NCBI GenBank assembly: GCA_964517355.1
Contig: CAZFCK010000098.1
Location: forward strand, 1 to 16,778
Direction: 5' to 3'
Source: CAZFCK01 sp964517355
GTDB taxonomy: Bacteria; Desulfobacterota; Desulfovibrionia; Desulfovibrionales; Desulfovibrionaceae
Length of the DNA stretch: 16,778 bases
The position numbers and the translations under genes were made by a program. The notes below the pieces were generated by a model. The model ran no database searches, was not told where the DNA came from, and worked only from the letters and a program-made list of their open reading frames with translations. Below, in pieces: positions 1 to 7,527 of this stretch; position 1 is the first letter of the stretch, and each line of letters opens with the position of its first letter.

Positions 1-1
1 A

Positions 2-54
2 CAATTGGAAATTGTTTCAGGGGAGAGCCTTATTTCAAGGCGAAAATGCGCTAA
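2..54. repeat. Left copy of 53-bp inverted end repeat
   Basis: This segment equals the reverse complement of 16726-16778 with a single mismatch (A at 32 where the other copy has G). It starts CAATTGGAAATTG and ends AAAATGCGCTAA. It contains the small palindrome GCCTT-N5-AAGGC. The single difference shows that the two ends are independent copies and not the same stretch read twice. Related fragments at 15541-15575 and 11115-11138 make a dispersed repeat family likely. The window could also simply have been cut at a repeat, as assembly contigs often are. Confidence 0.85.
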
Positions 55-64
55 GTATTTCGCC
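39..64 (-). other. Hairpin downstream of the last operon gene
   Basis: GGCGAAA (39-45) and TTTCGCC (58-64) form a perfect 7-bp inverted repeat with a 12-nt loop, about 38 nt after the stop codon of the last FHA gene. It overlaps the left end repeat. There is no T-tract directly after it on the minus strand, so it is not a canonical intrinsic terminator. It may mark the 3' end of the operon mRNA, which is inference. Confidence 0.35.
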
Positions 65-101
65 GCAATAAATAACGTCGAAGCGCTCGAGCGACACGTC
101 G

Positions 102-1568
102 TCATTGCTGCATCAACGACCTGTACTGTTCAATCTTGGCACGACTCTTGTCCAGATATTCATTATTATTGAGAATTGATAGCAACGTCATTGCTTCGTT
201 CCACTTTTCCATGGCCCGTTCTATTTGCCCCAAATCTTCAAGCACAAGCCCGTCACGATAGAGTTGCTTGCCCTTTTCGGCGATCATCGGCAGCAAGCGG
301 TCTATCTGCGCGCGGGCGTCTCGGTGTTCCGGAAAAACCAGCAGCACTTCTTCCCAGACGGCAAGGGCTTCAGCGGTTTTTTCATCTTCCAGAAGCTTCA
401 GTCCGCGCTCATATTCCTTCTTGGTCTGTTCATACAGCGCCTTTTCCAGCATGGGCACGGCCTTTTTGGCCGCATCGGCGTATGCCCCGCCGTCCTCCAG
501 CGTCAAAAGATATTGATACTCTTTAAGGGCGCGATAATACTGCTTATCGCTTTGATATTTTTTGGCTTTTTCAAAAGATCGCGCTGAACGCTGCTCTCTG
601 CGTTCGTGTAATTGCGCCTGCTTTTGCATTTCGCGCTCCTGCTCGGCCAGAGCCTTATCCGCGGCGGCCAGGAGCGAGGCGATTTCCTCGTTCTCCGGCG
701 CCACTTCCTTGGCTTGGAGCAGAATCTCGCGCGCCTCCTTGAAATTTTTCGTTCCCATGAAGACATTGGCCTTGCTCAACAAGGGGCTCAGCTTCTCACG
801 TTGCTCCATTTCCTTTTTACGCTGGGCTTCTTCCTGGAGCGTGCGTTCCTTTTCCATGGCCGCGATCTTGTCGAGATATGCAAGCGCCTGGGTGTTGCTG
901 GCATCCAGCTCCACGACGCGGGCAAAACGGCTTTTCGCCCCTATTATGTCCTTTTGCTCGAACAACTTGATGCCGTTGGCCAAATGCACGGAAATATTAC
1001 GTTGCAAATCCGCCTTTTTTATCTGCTGCTGTTTAAGCTGTTCCTGTTCAAGAACGGACAACTCCGCTGGACGCTCCTCTTTGTCTTTCGGCGACAGGGC
1101 TACAGCCAGTACGCCGATGCCGCAGACGAGCAACAGGACATACAACGCCAGACGCACCTTGTTGGTCTGTTTCTTGCTTTTTTTTCCTTTGCCCCGCAGT
1201 CCTGGCAAATGCACGCGCAGCACCGAATCACCGAGAGTCAGGGAATCACCGTCCGCGAGTTGCCCCTCTTTCACGGCTTTGCCGTTGACCAGTACGGGGT
1301 TCTGGTCAACGAGCGAAAGAACCGTCACCTTGTTTCCTTTTCGCGTCAGACGCAGGTGCTCGCGGGAGACAGTCTTATCCTCGATAACCAGATCGCAGGT
1401 TTCCTTGCGCCCGACCAGGGCTTTGGCCTCTAGCTGCAGACGTTTTCCGGCGGCCGGCCCTTCCACCACTTCAATGACGCAGCCCTCGCGCATGGAGCTG
1501 TTGGTGGTGGCGTTCATCGTGCCGTTCAGCTTCCCGACAGTGGTTTCGATGGTATCACTCCCGCTCAT
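102..1568 (-). CDS. FHA-TM-TPR membrane protein (third of three FHA proteins)
   Basis: A 488-residue protein with an N-terminal FHA domain (about 30-120). The canonical residues are present: GR at 53-54, S68 and H71 in VSREH, and N95-G96. A basic linker leads to one membrane segment (about 139-158). The rest is helical, with about five TPR-like repeats (roughly 197-235, 264-304, 332-374, 386-425, 437-482) separated by Glu/Lys/Gln-rich coiled-coil stretches (238-262, 305-333). FHA domains bind phosphothreonine, so that end should be cytoplasmic and the TPR array periplasmic. This could stand in for TadD, the TPR lipoprotein of classical Tad loci, which is absent here (inference). The start overlaps the preceding stop (ATGA), with GGAGG 7 nt upstream. 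No kinase domain. Exact role unknown. Confidence 0.85.
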   Translation of the reverse strand: MSGSDTIETTVGKLNGTMNATTNSSMREGCVIEVVEGPAAGKRLQLEAKALVGRKETCDLVIEDKTVSREHLRLTRKGNKVTVLSLVDQNPVLVNGKAVKEGQLADGDSLTLGDSVLRVHLPGLRGKGKKSKKQTNKVRLALYVLLLVCGIGVLAVALSPKDKEERPAELSVLEQEQLKQQQIKKADLQRNISVHLANGIKLFEQKDIIGAKSRFARVVELDASNTQALAYLDKIAAMEKERTLQEEAQRKKEMEQREKLSPLLSKANVFMGTKNFKEAREILLQAKEVAPENEEIASLLAAADKALAEQEREMQKQAQLHERREQRSARSFEKAKKYQSDKQYYRALKEYQYLLTLEDGGAYADAAKKAVPMLEKALYEQTKKEYERGLKLLEDEKTAEALAVWEEVLLVFPEHRDARAQIDRLLPMIAEKGKQLYRDGLVLEDLGQIERAMEKWNEAMTLLSILNNNEYLDKSRAKIEQYRSLMQQ

Positions 1569-2641
1569 CGCCCCGCCTCCTCAAGCTCTTGCAGTGCTTT
1601 CACTGCGTCCTGATAGCGCTGATCCTCTTTGTCGCGGATCCACTGAATGACGAGATTGAACTCATGCTTGGCCTCATCAAACCGCATGTATTTCCTGGCC
1701 ATAAGCGCTTGACGGAAATGCTTGTCTATCTCGGCGTCCAATTCGCCCTCGGCGCGCAGGAGCCATTTGCGCACGTTATCATGCGTGGCGTCCATGGCGA
1801 AGGCCTGCTGCCAGGCCTCCACAGCGCGCGTAAGATTTCCCGCCTTGTAAAAAAACATGCCTTCCTGATAAAGCCTTTCAACCTCGGCCGCCTTGGCTTG
1901 CGGGGGGATTTCCTCCGCCGGTTTCTTGTCTTCCCGCCGCGCCCGCGCGTCTTCCACTGCGGCGGATTCGGGGGACGCCGTCTCTTCCCGGGCGGTGTCG
2001 CCCGTCTGCGCGGTATCCCGCCCCTCTTTTTGGACAGGCTCAGTGGGCTTGGGCGTATCGGCAGGGGCGGACGGCGTTTGCTCCATTTCCTTGTGCGGCG
2101 CTTCCGCTAAAGGTTGTTCCGCGACGACCTTGGGCGACTTGCCCTTTTCGGGTCCGGACAACGCCAAAAAAAGCAGTGCCAGCGCGGCGGCGAGTCCGGC
2201 AAACAGGAGAAGCAACCGTAAAGACCTGCTTTTTCCCTTACCGGAAGCCAAAGGTTTGTGCCGGTAAATCGTTGACTCCGGATCAAACGAGGCGGCTTTG
2301 TCCTGGCCGCTCCCGCCTCCCTTTTCAACGACGAGAAGACATTCCCCTATGGACAAGGTGTCTCCCACGCGCAACGGCGCGCGCGTTATTTTCTCATTAT
2401 TCAATATCGTACCGTTATTGCTCCCCAAATCCTCCACTTCCATTTCACCGCTTGCATACAGCAACACCGCGGCATGGCGACGTGAAGCGGCCTTGGTCTG
2501 CAAGCGGATATCGCATTCCTCATGGCGCCCGATTATATAGTTGCCCGAGCTGTCGAACGTGACCGTGCGTCCGGACTCCGGCCCTTTGAGTATGCGCAAC
2601 GTCACTATATACGGCAATTGCTGCATGGTGATGTCGTCCAT
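1565..2641 (-). CDS. FHA-TM-TPR membrane protein (second of three)
   Basis: A 358-residue protein. The FHA domain (about 10-108) has GR at 38-39, S53/H56 in ASRRH, and the LGSNNGT signature at 72-78. A single membrane segment lies at about 142-162. A Pro/Glu/Ala-rich linker (about 165-248) follows, then a TPR-like helical region (about 250-350, for example the EGMFFYKAGNLTRAVEAWQQ repeat). The layout matches its downstream neighbour, so the two look like paralogues with different TPR lengths. The start at 2641 is preferred because GGAG lies 8 nt upstream; a GTG three codons earlier (2650) is possible but has no room for a ribosome site. It is translationally coupled to the next gene by an ATGA overlap. 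Likely a phosphothreonine-reading adaptor that projects TPRs into the periplasm (inference). Confidence 0.85.
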   Translation of the reverse strand: MDDITMQQLPYIVTLRILKGPESGRTVTFDSSGNYIIGRHEECDIRLQTKAASRRHAAVLLYASGEMEVEDLGSNNGTILNNEKITRAPLRVGDTLSIGECLLVVEKGGGSGQDKAASFDPESTIYRHKPLASGKGKSRSLRLLLLFAGLAAALALLFLALSGPEKGKSPKVVAEQPLAEAPHKEMEQTPSAPADTPKPTEPVQKEGRDTAQTGDTAREETASPESAAVEDARARREDKKPAEEIPPQAKAAEVERLYQEGMFFYKAGNLTRAVEAWQQAFAMDATHDNVRKWLLRAEGELDAEIDKHFRQALMARKYMRFDEAKHEFNLVIQWIRDKEDQRYQDAVKALQELEEAGR

Positions 2642-2671
2642 GCCTCTCACTCCTGTGGCCCCTTGGCCACA

Positions 2672-4195
2672 CTACACGCTGAAGGTGAATAATGCGGCCT
2701 TGGCATGTCCCGGCGCCGGAGCCTTTGTCACGGTGATGTTCTCGCCTTGCTGGCTCGTCACCTTTTGGCTCGCATTGGGGGCGGGATCTTCGGCCATGTT
2801 TGAAATGGCGTTTATCATGTCCGGGTCCTGAAAGACCACTATCATGTGCATGTCGGCGACACTTTCCTGCCCCTCAATGAATCTGGACATGAACGTGGCG
2901 TTGGCGGAAAGCAAAACATAGCGTTCGAGGTCGATGACGCAGTGCGCAACCGTTTCGTCCACGGCAACCGGCGCAGGTTCCGCAACAGGGCCGAACTCCA
3001 CCGCCGCCGCAACCGGCGGCTCAGGCTCTTCCACCTGCCGCGGCCCCATTTCTTTTCGAGGAGAAGCAGGGGGCGGAACCGGTTCTTCCGCCACGGGTAC
3101 GGGGCGAGGTTGGGGCGGCTCTGGATCCCGGGGGGGGTTCTTGGACTCAGGATCACGCGGTTTCGATTCCCGGTCCACAGGACGCGAAACCACAAGATAC
3201 AGCAGGCGTTCGTACGCTTCCACCAAAGCCTGCAGCTCCTTGTAACTGCCCTTCAGCTGCAAGTGGTCGCGCCGCTCCTTGAGGCAAATTCCCACTTCCT
3301 CCGCCAGCTGCCGCAAGGGGCGCTTGAAAACGCGCAAAATATACCACCCCGACAAAAACGCCAAAGCAAGCATCAAGAGAAAAAGCAAGGAGGCTTTACC
3401 CCCGCTTCCGCCGCCAACAGCCTCCACCGCCCGCTTCATGTCGTAGCCGAGCAAAGCGCCGCCGAGGAGTTTGTCACCGTGAAAAATCGGACAAAAAATG
3501 ATGCGCTCGCCGTCCGGACCTGTCCATGTCTTCAATTCCGCCAGTTCCAAGGCGTCATTCACATGGGGCAGTTCCAAAAAACGCCCCATGCCTTGTGCGG
3601 GTGCCAGCACCTTGCCGTACCCATCGACCACATAGGCGTAGACAACACCGTCCTCTTCGCTCACAGGCACGACGCGCACCTGTTCCAGCATTTTGAGCTG
3701 CATAGGATATTCATTTATCTCACTAAGGTAGCGGCTCAAAAGAATGCCGCGCTTCAGGGCTTCCCGCTTCTGGAAGTCCTTGAGCGCATCCTGGAGAGGG
3801 ACATAGAAAAAAAGGCCGGCGACCATTATCAGCGCCACGAGTACCGTATAGACCACGAAACGCGGCGGCAGAGCGCTGAATCCCCCTTTGGCGGAAACGG
3901 AGGCGCCCTTGAACGCCCCTCTCAGGGTATAGGCGCCGATATCAAAACTGAAATCACCCTTGAGGTTTTTCTCCTTGATTCGCTTGCCCTTGATCAACGT
4001 GCCGTTGGTGCTTCCCAAATCCCGCACTTGTACCGTTTTATCCGATACCGACAGGGCCGCATGCTTTCCGGACACGGTTTTGTCTGCAAGGACGATATCA
4101 CTGGCCTGATCGCGCCCCACAATATATTCGCCGGGCTCGAGATCCAGATTCCGTTCCAACGCTCCATTTTTGATAATTTGCAGTTCAAGGGACAT
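2672..4195 (-). CDS. FHA-TM-sensor-TM-PAS-like signalling protein (first of three)
   Basis: A 507-residue protein with an unusual domain string. The FHA domain (about 1-95) has GR 27-28, VSGKH 41-45 and LGSTNGT 60-66. Two membrane segments (about 113-133 and 268-288) bracket an extracytoplasmic region of about 135 residues. A short HAMP-like helical piece (about 289-335), a long Pro/Glu-rich linker (about 339-412) and a C-terminal PAS-like domain (about 414-507, beginning VAHCVIDLERYVLLSANATF) follow. No kinase, cyclase or phosphatase motif is visible, so it looks like a transmembrane signal adaptor rather than an enzyme. It starts 4 nt after the tadC stop, with AGG 8 nt upstream overlapping that stop. 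The FHA assignment is firm; the sensor and PAS assignments rest on layout and weak pattern. It may tune the pilus motor in response to an external cue (inference). Confidence 0.8.
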   Translation of the reverse strand: MSLELQIIKNGALERNLDLEPGEYIVGRDQASDIVLADKTVSGKHAALSVSDKTVQVRDLGSTNGTLIKGKRIKEKNLKGDFSFDIGAYTLRGAFKGASVSAKGGFSALPPRFVVYTVLVALIMVAGLFFYVPLQDALKDFQKREALKRGILLSRYLSEINEYPMQLKMLEQVRVVPVSEEDGVVYAYVVDGYGKVLAPAQGMGRFLELPHVNDALELAELKTWTGPDGERIIFCPIFHGDKLLGGALLGYDMKRAVEAVGGGSGGKASLLFLLMLALAFLSGWYILRVFKRPLRQLAEEVGICLKERRDHLQLKGSYKELQALVEAYERLLYLVVSRPVDRESKPRDPESKNPPRDPEPPQPRPVPVAEEPVPPPASPRKEMGPRQVEEPEPPVAAAVEFGPVAEPAPVAVDETVAHCVIDLERYVLLSANATFMSRFIEGQESVADMHMIVVFQDPDMINAISNMAEDPAPNASQKVTSQQGENITVTKAPAPGHAKAALFTFSV

Positions 4196-4199
4196 AGCG

Positions 4200-5090
4200 T
4201 TACCTGCCGTAAATGAACTTCAGGATATACGGCGCGAAAATAATGATGAAAAGAATGGGAAAGATACACAGCATCATGGGGATGAGCAGTTTTTGCGACG
4301 CCACGGCTCCCATGCGTTCGGCCTTCATAAAGCGCTGCTGCCGCATGCGCACGGCCTGGGAGTGCAACACGTCGGCGATGCTCGAACCCATTTTATGCGC
4401 CTGGACGATAATGGACACAAAGGAATGCATCTCCTGAATGTCCACGCGATCGGCCATTGTCAACAGGGCCTCCTCGGTGCTCATGCCCAGTTTGATGTTG
4501 TGATACATCAATTGCAGTTCCTGAATAAAAGGATCTTTCGCTCGTCCATCAGGCGCGCCCACCTCGCCTATGCGTTTGATGGCCGCCAGAAAATCGAGTC
4601 CCGCTTCCACGGAAAGCGACAACATGTCCACGATGTTCGGCATGCTCAGTGCGATTTCCTGCTGCCGGCTCTTTTTCTTCTCCCAGAGCCAAAGATAGGC
4701 GTAGCCGCCGCCGATGAGTCCGACAAACACGGCAATGATCCATTCCTTCCAGAGCACGAGGCCCAAAAGAGCGAAAAGCAGCATACACGCCAACTGAAAG
4801 GCCATGAAATCAACCACGGACAATTCCCGATCCAATCCGGCGGAGGCGATAATCTTGCGCAGTCTGGCGCGATAGCCCTCCAAAGGCGCAAGTGCGATCA
4901 ACGGCCGCAGCAGCGGAAACGCGGGACTGAAGGCCATCACCAGCCGCGTGTTCTCTCCGAGCGTGGTGCCCTGTTCGAACTGCGTAACCGAGCCTTTGGT
5001 TTTGCCCGCCGGCGCCAACACGTAGACGCACATGAAAACGCCGCTAAAAACAAGTAAAAGGCCCAATGCTTTAAAGAGGAGCGGATCCAT
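4200..5090 (-). CDS. tadC: TadC, inner-membrane platform protein
   Basis: A 296-residue polytopic protein of the GspF/TadC family, the inner-membrane platform that works with the Tad ATPase. There is an N-terminal membrane segment (about 5-25), a pair at about 95-135, then the cytoplasmic T2SSF domain (about 148-260, beginning SMPNIVDMLSLSVEAGLDF and with conserved-looking QAHKMGSSIADVL at 230-242), and a final hydrophobic hairpin (about 266-290). Length is normal for TadC. GGAG lies 6 nt before the ATG and the gene follows the GspE-like ATPase by 13 nt. In classical Tad loci tadB and tadC are adjacent. Here they are separated by a lipoprotein gene and an extra ATPase gene. Confidence 0.9.
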   Translation of the reverse strand: MDPLLFKALGLLLVFSGVFMCVYVLAPAGKTKGSVTQFEQGTTLGENTRLVMAFSPAFPLLRPLIALAPLEGYRARLRKIIASAGLDRELSVVDFMAFQLACMLLFALLGLVLWKEWIIAVFVGLIGGGYAYLWLWEKKKSRQQEIALSMPNIVDMLSLSVEAGLDFLAAIKRIGEVGAPDGRAKDPFIQELQLMYHNIKLGMSTEEALLTMADRVDIQEMHSFVSIIVQAHKMGSSIADVLHSQAVRMRQQRFMKAERMGAVASQKLLIPMMLCIFPILFIIIFAPYILKFIYGR

Positions 5091-5103
5091 AGCGTTCTCC
5101 TGA

Positions 5104-6804
5104 TCAGGAATCCAGCGTCACGCGCAGGACTTCCTCGAAACTGGTCTGCCCGTTAATGACCTTGGCGACAGCGGCCTCGCGCAGCGTGCGCATGCCTTCC
5201 TCGCGGGCAACGGCGCGCAAAACGCTGGCGGGGGCGTTTTCCAGAATCATCTTCTCCATGCGCTCGGACACGGGCATGATTTCATAAATGCCCACGCGCC
5301 CCGCATATCCCGTGCCGTTGCAATGCTCGCAGCCTTCACCGCTATAGCACACCACATCCTTGCCCTGCAGCTCCGGAACCCGCTGCAACTCCTGGGCGTC
5401 CGGCTCATGGGGCGCCTTGCAGCGGGGGCACAGGCGGCGCATCAACCGCTGCGCGACCACCGTGATCTGCGCCGAAGCCACGAGAAACGGCGGCAAGCCC
5501 ATGTTGGTCAAACGGTTTATGGAGCTCGGCGCGTCGTTGGTGTGCAGCGTTGAGAGCACCAAATGGCCCGTCATGGCCGCCTTGACCGCGAAATCGGCCG
5601 TTTCTGCGTCGCGTATTTCACCGACCATGATGATATCGGGATCTTGCCGTAAAAAAGAGCGGATCACGTCATTGAACGCCAACCCTTCGCCGCAATTCAC
5701 TTGGGTCAGGCCGTCGAGCTTATACTCCACGGGATCTTCCGCGGTGACGATGTTCACGTCTTCGGTGTTCAATTCCTGCAGGATGGCGTACAACGTGGTG
5801 GATTTGCCGCTCCCGGTGGGGCCGGTGACCAGCAAAAGCCCGTTGGGGCGGCGTATGGCCGCGTCAATGCGGCGGGCGTCCTGCTCCTCCAGCCCGAGAT
5901 CGCTCAACGTCAGGCGGCTTTTCCCTTTGTCCAGGATGCGCAAGACCAGCTTTTCACCATACAGGGAGGGCAGGCTGTTGACACGGACATCGATTTCGCG
6001 CCCCGCAAAGATGTTGTAATCAATGCTCCCGTCCTGGGGCTGGCGCACATCGCCCAGCTCCATGCCAGAAATCAGCTTCAGTCTGTCGGAAAAAGCGTCC
6101 TTGATGAGCAAAGGAAAGCGCCAAGCCGTGGTCATCACGCCATCCTTGCGATAGCGCACCACATAATCGTTTTCACGCGGTTCAAAGTGCAGGTCGCTCG
6201 CCCCCCGTTGCACAAGTTGGTTGCTCACGGCGCGCAACAGGTGAATGACCCGCACGTTGTTCACAAGGTCCATGTGCGGCGCCAGCCTGGCCTTGAGATT
6301 ATTCACCGCCTTCACCGCGGCATCGAGCAAGGCCTCCACATCCTCCGAATCCACCTTTTCCGGCGTGATCGCGGCGTAATGGGTGCGGATGGCCTCGATT
6401 ATCGCCCTGGAGTGACAGGCGTAGGGTTTGATGCGCGAGCCGGTGACATACTGCATGCGCTTGATGCACCCGGTATCCAGGGGGCGCGCCATAACCAGAT
6501 GCACGTGGTTGCCCTCGTGCTTTATGGGGAAAACCTTTTCCTTGAACGCGATTTCCATGGGCACCAGGGCCACGGCATGGGCCAGAAACTCAGGGGCGAA
6601 AGAAACCATTGTCGGGTCAACGGTCGCCAGACCAGTGACCTCGGAAAGCACCTGATTGACCACGTCGGCCGTGACCCGCTGCGCCTGCAACAGCTCATCC
6701 GTGAGCAGACTGTTTTCCGCGGGCGTCAGTCCCTCCGCCTCCACCCCTCTCAAGGCAAAGGCTTTGGCGAGTTTTTGATTGAATCCGTCCTGACCGTTGC
6801 TCAT
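5104..6804 (-). CDS. GspE/PilB-type secretion or pilus assembly ATPase
   Basis: A 566-residue ATPase of the GspE/PilB subfamily, clearly different from the CpaF/TadA type encoded upstream. An N-terminal T2SSE_N-like domain lies at about 1-145. The catalytic part has Walker A GPTGSGKST (328-336), Asp box AEDPVEY (355-361), Walker B IIMVGEIRD (391-399, Glu396) and His box TGHLVLSTLHTNDA (412-425). A zinc-type tetracysteine motif, C459-x2-C462 and C492-x2-C495, is typical of GspE/PilB and absent from CpaF. All catalytic motifs are intact, so it should be active. It lies between a lipoprotein gene and tadC, with a 13-nt gap to tadC. The ribosome site is weak (AAGGG about 10 nt upstream), and a 158-nt gap precedes the gene. 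It may serve as a second motor for the same platform proteins (inference). Confidence 0.93.
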   Translation of the reverse strand: MSNGQDGFNQKLAKAFALRGVEAEGLTPAENSLLTDELLQAQRVTADVVNQVLSEVTGLATVDPTMVSFAPEFLAHAVALVPMEIAFKEKVFPIKHEGNHVHLVMARPLDTGCIKRMQYVTGSRIKPYACHSRAIIEAIRTHYAAITPEKVDSEDVEALLDAAVKAVNNLKARLAPHMDLVNNVRVIHLLRAVSNQLVQRGASDLHFEPRENDYVVRYRKDGVMTTAWRFPLLIKDAFSDRLKLISGMELGDVRQPQDGSIDYNIFAGREIDVRVNSLPSLYGEKLVLRILDKGKSRLTLSDLGLEEQDARRIDAAIRRPNGLLLVTGPTGSGKSTTLYAILQELNTEDVNIVTAEDPVEYKLDGLTQVNCGEGLAFNDVIRSFLRQDPDIIMVGEIRDAETADFAVKAAMTGHLVLSTLHTNDAPSSINRLTNMGLPPFLVASAQITVVAQRLMRRLCPRCKAPHEPDAQELQRVPELQGKDVVCYSGEGCEHCNGTGYAGRVGIYEIMPVSERMEKMILENAPASVLRAVAREEGMRTLREAAVAKVINGQTSFEEVLRVTLDS

Positions 6805-6962
6805 GGCGCAGCTGCCCTTTTACGATTTTTATGCTCTCATATTCAGTGTTTTTCTGAGAAAAACCCGCTGCGGTCCTGCGGCGGCCCCACACGGGACCAG
6901 ACGCCTTACCCCAGGCGACGGCGCTCAGATTTCTCCCAGGCGACGCATTGCACCACTTCCCG
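6805..6962 (-). other. 158-nt gap before the GspE-like gene, with small repeats
   Basis: This gap is longer than most within the operon. It holds a perfect inverted repeat GTTTTTC-TGA-GAAAAAC (6848-6864) and an 11-bp direct repeat CCCAGGCGACG (6910-6920 and 6935-6945, 25 nt apart). The AT-rich part next to the gene could carry a promoter. I found no pair of boxes with good spacing, so none is called. Confidence 0.4.
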
Positions 6963-7481
6963 TCAATAATTGCTGAATTGCAGTTCGTAACTGTTTTTGA
7001 ACCAACATTCGTACGTCGCGGTGTAATCGTCGGAGTGCAACTCCAGCGCGTTGCGCAGAATCCACAACTCCACGTCCTCATCCCAGTTTTGGTACTCCTT
7101 GGTCTTGGGAGGAATGCCCTTGATGCGGTCTATTTCATATCCCTTGCGGTAAAGGACCACTGTGGGCAAGGCCTCCAAACCATACAGGGCGGGATCGTCA
7201 CCGTCGCTCCATTTGTAGCGCATGAACTTCACAGGCCCGCCGAAACGCTGGGCGAATTCGATGAAACGTCTGTGCATGTCGGTGCTGGGAGGATTTTCGT
7301 CATAAAACAGCACCAGAGCCGGCCCGTCATGATTCAGCACTTCGGCCGTGTAATTCTCCGTATTGATACTGATGACATTCCCCGGCAACTCTTTAAGTTT
7401 CGGGGCTTTTTCCGCGCATGAGGCAAGCAGGGGCAGTATGAGCAAAATTGTCAGAAGCATATACCGTTTTTCAAAACGCAT
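6963..7481 (-). CDS. Lipoprotein with thioredoxin-like fold, no CXXC
   Basis: A 172-residue protein with a lipoprotein signal: a positively charged start, a hydrophobic stretch at about 8-20, and lipobox LASC with the lipidated Cys at 22. The remainder resembles a thioredoxin fold: strand ALVLFYDENPP at about 55-65 where the active site should be, then helix, and LPTVVLYRKGYEIDRIKG at 105-122, whose LPT would hold the cis-proline. The catalytic CXXC is replaced (D61-E-N-P-P-S66), so a redox role is unlikely; a binding or structural role is more plausible. GGAG lies 7 nt before the ATG. The gene lies 46 nt after tadB. It could act as a pilotin or accessory protein for the secretin, filling the slot of the missing Tad lipoproteins (inference). 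Family not recognised with certainty. Confidence 0.75.
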   Translation of the reverse strand: MRFEKRYMLLTILLILPLLASCAEKAPKLKELPGNVISINTENYTAEVLNHDGPALVLFYDENPPSTDMHRRFIEFAQRFGGPVKFMRYKWSDGDDPALYGLEALPTVVLYRKGYEIDRIKGIPPKTKEYQNWDEDVELWILRNALELHSDDYTATYECWFKNSYELQFSNY

Positions 7482-7527
7482 CGTGGTCTCCTTTTTTCTC
7501 CCGGATATTTGTCATCAGGCCAAAATG

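Noticed and set aside
2672..4195. Possible sensor histidine kinase
   Set aside because: No DHp histidine motif or HATPase domain is present; the C terminus is Pro-rich followed by a PAS-like stretch.
5104..6804. Reading the locus as a type II secretion or type IVa pilus operon because of the GspE/PilB-type ATPase
   Set aside because: All surrounding genes (Flp pilins, TadE/G, CpaB, CpaC, CpaE-CpaF, TadB, TadC) are Tad-specific, and no GspG, PilM-N-O-P or PilT homologue is seen.
562..7421. Other long plus-strand frames (for example 562-1650, 2846-4216, 5701-6969, 4170-5057)
   Set aside because: Each lies opposite a well-supported minus-strand gene and has the composition of a shadow frame.
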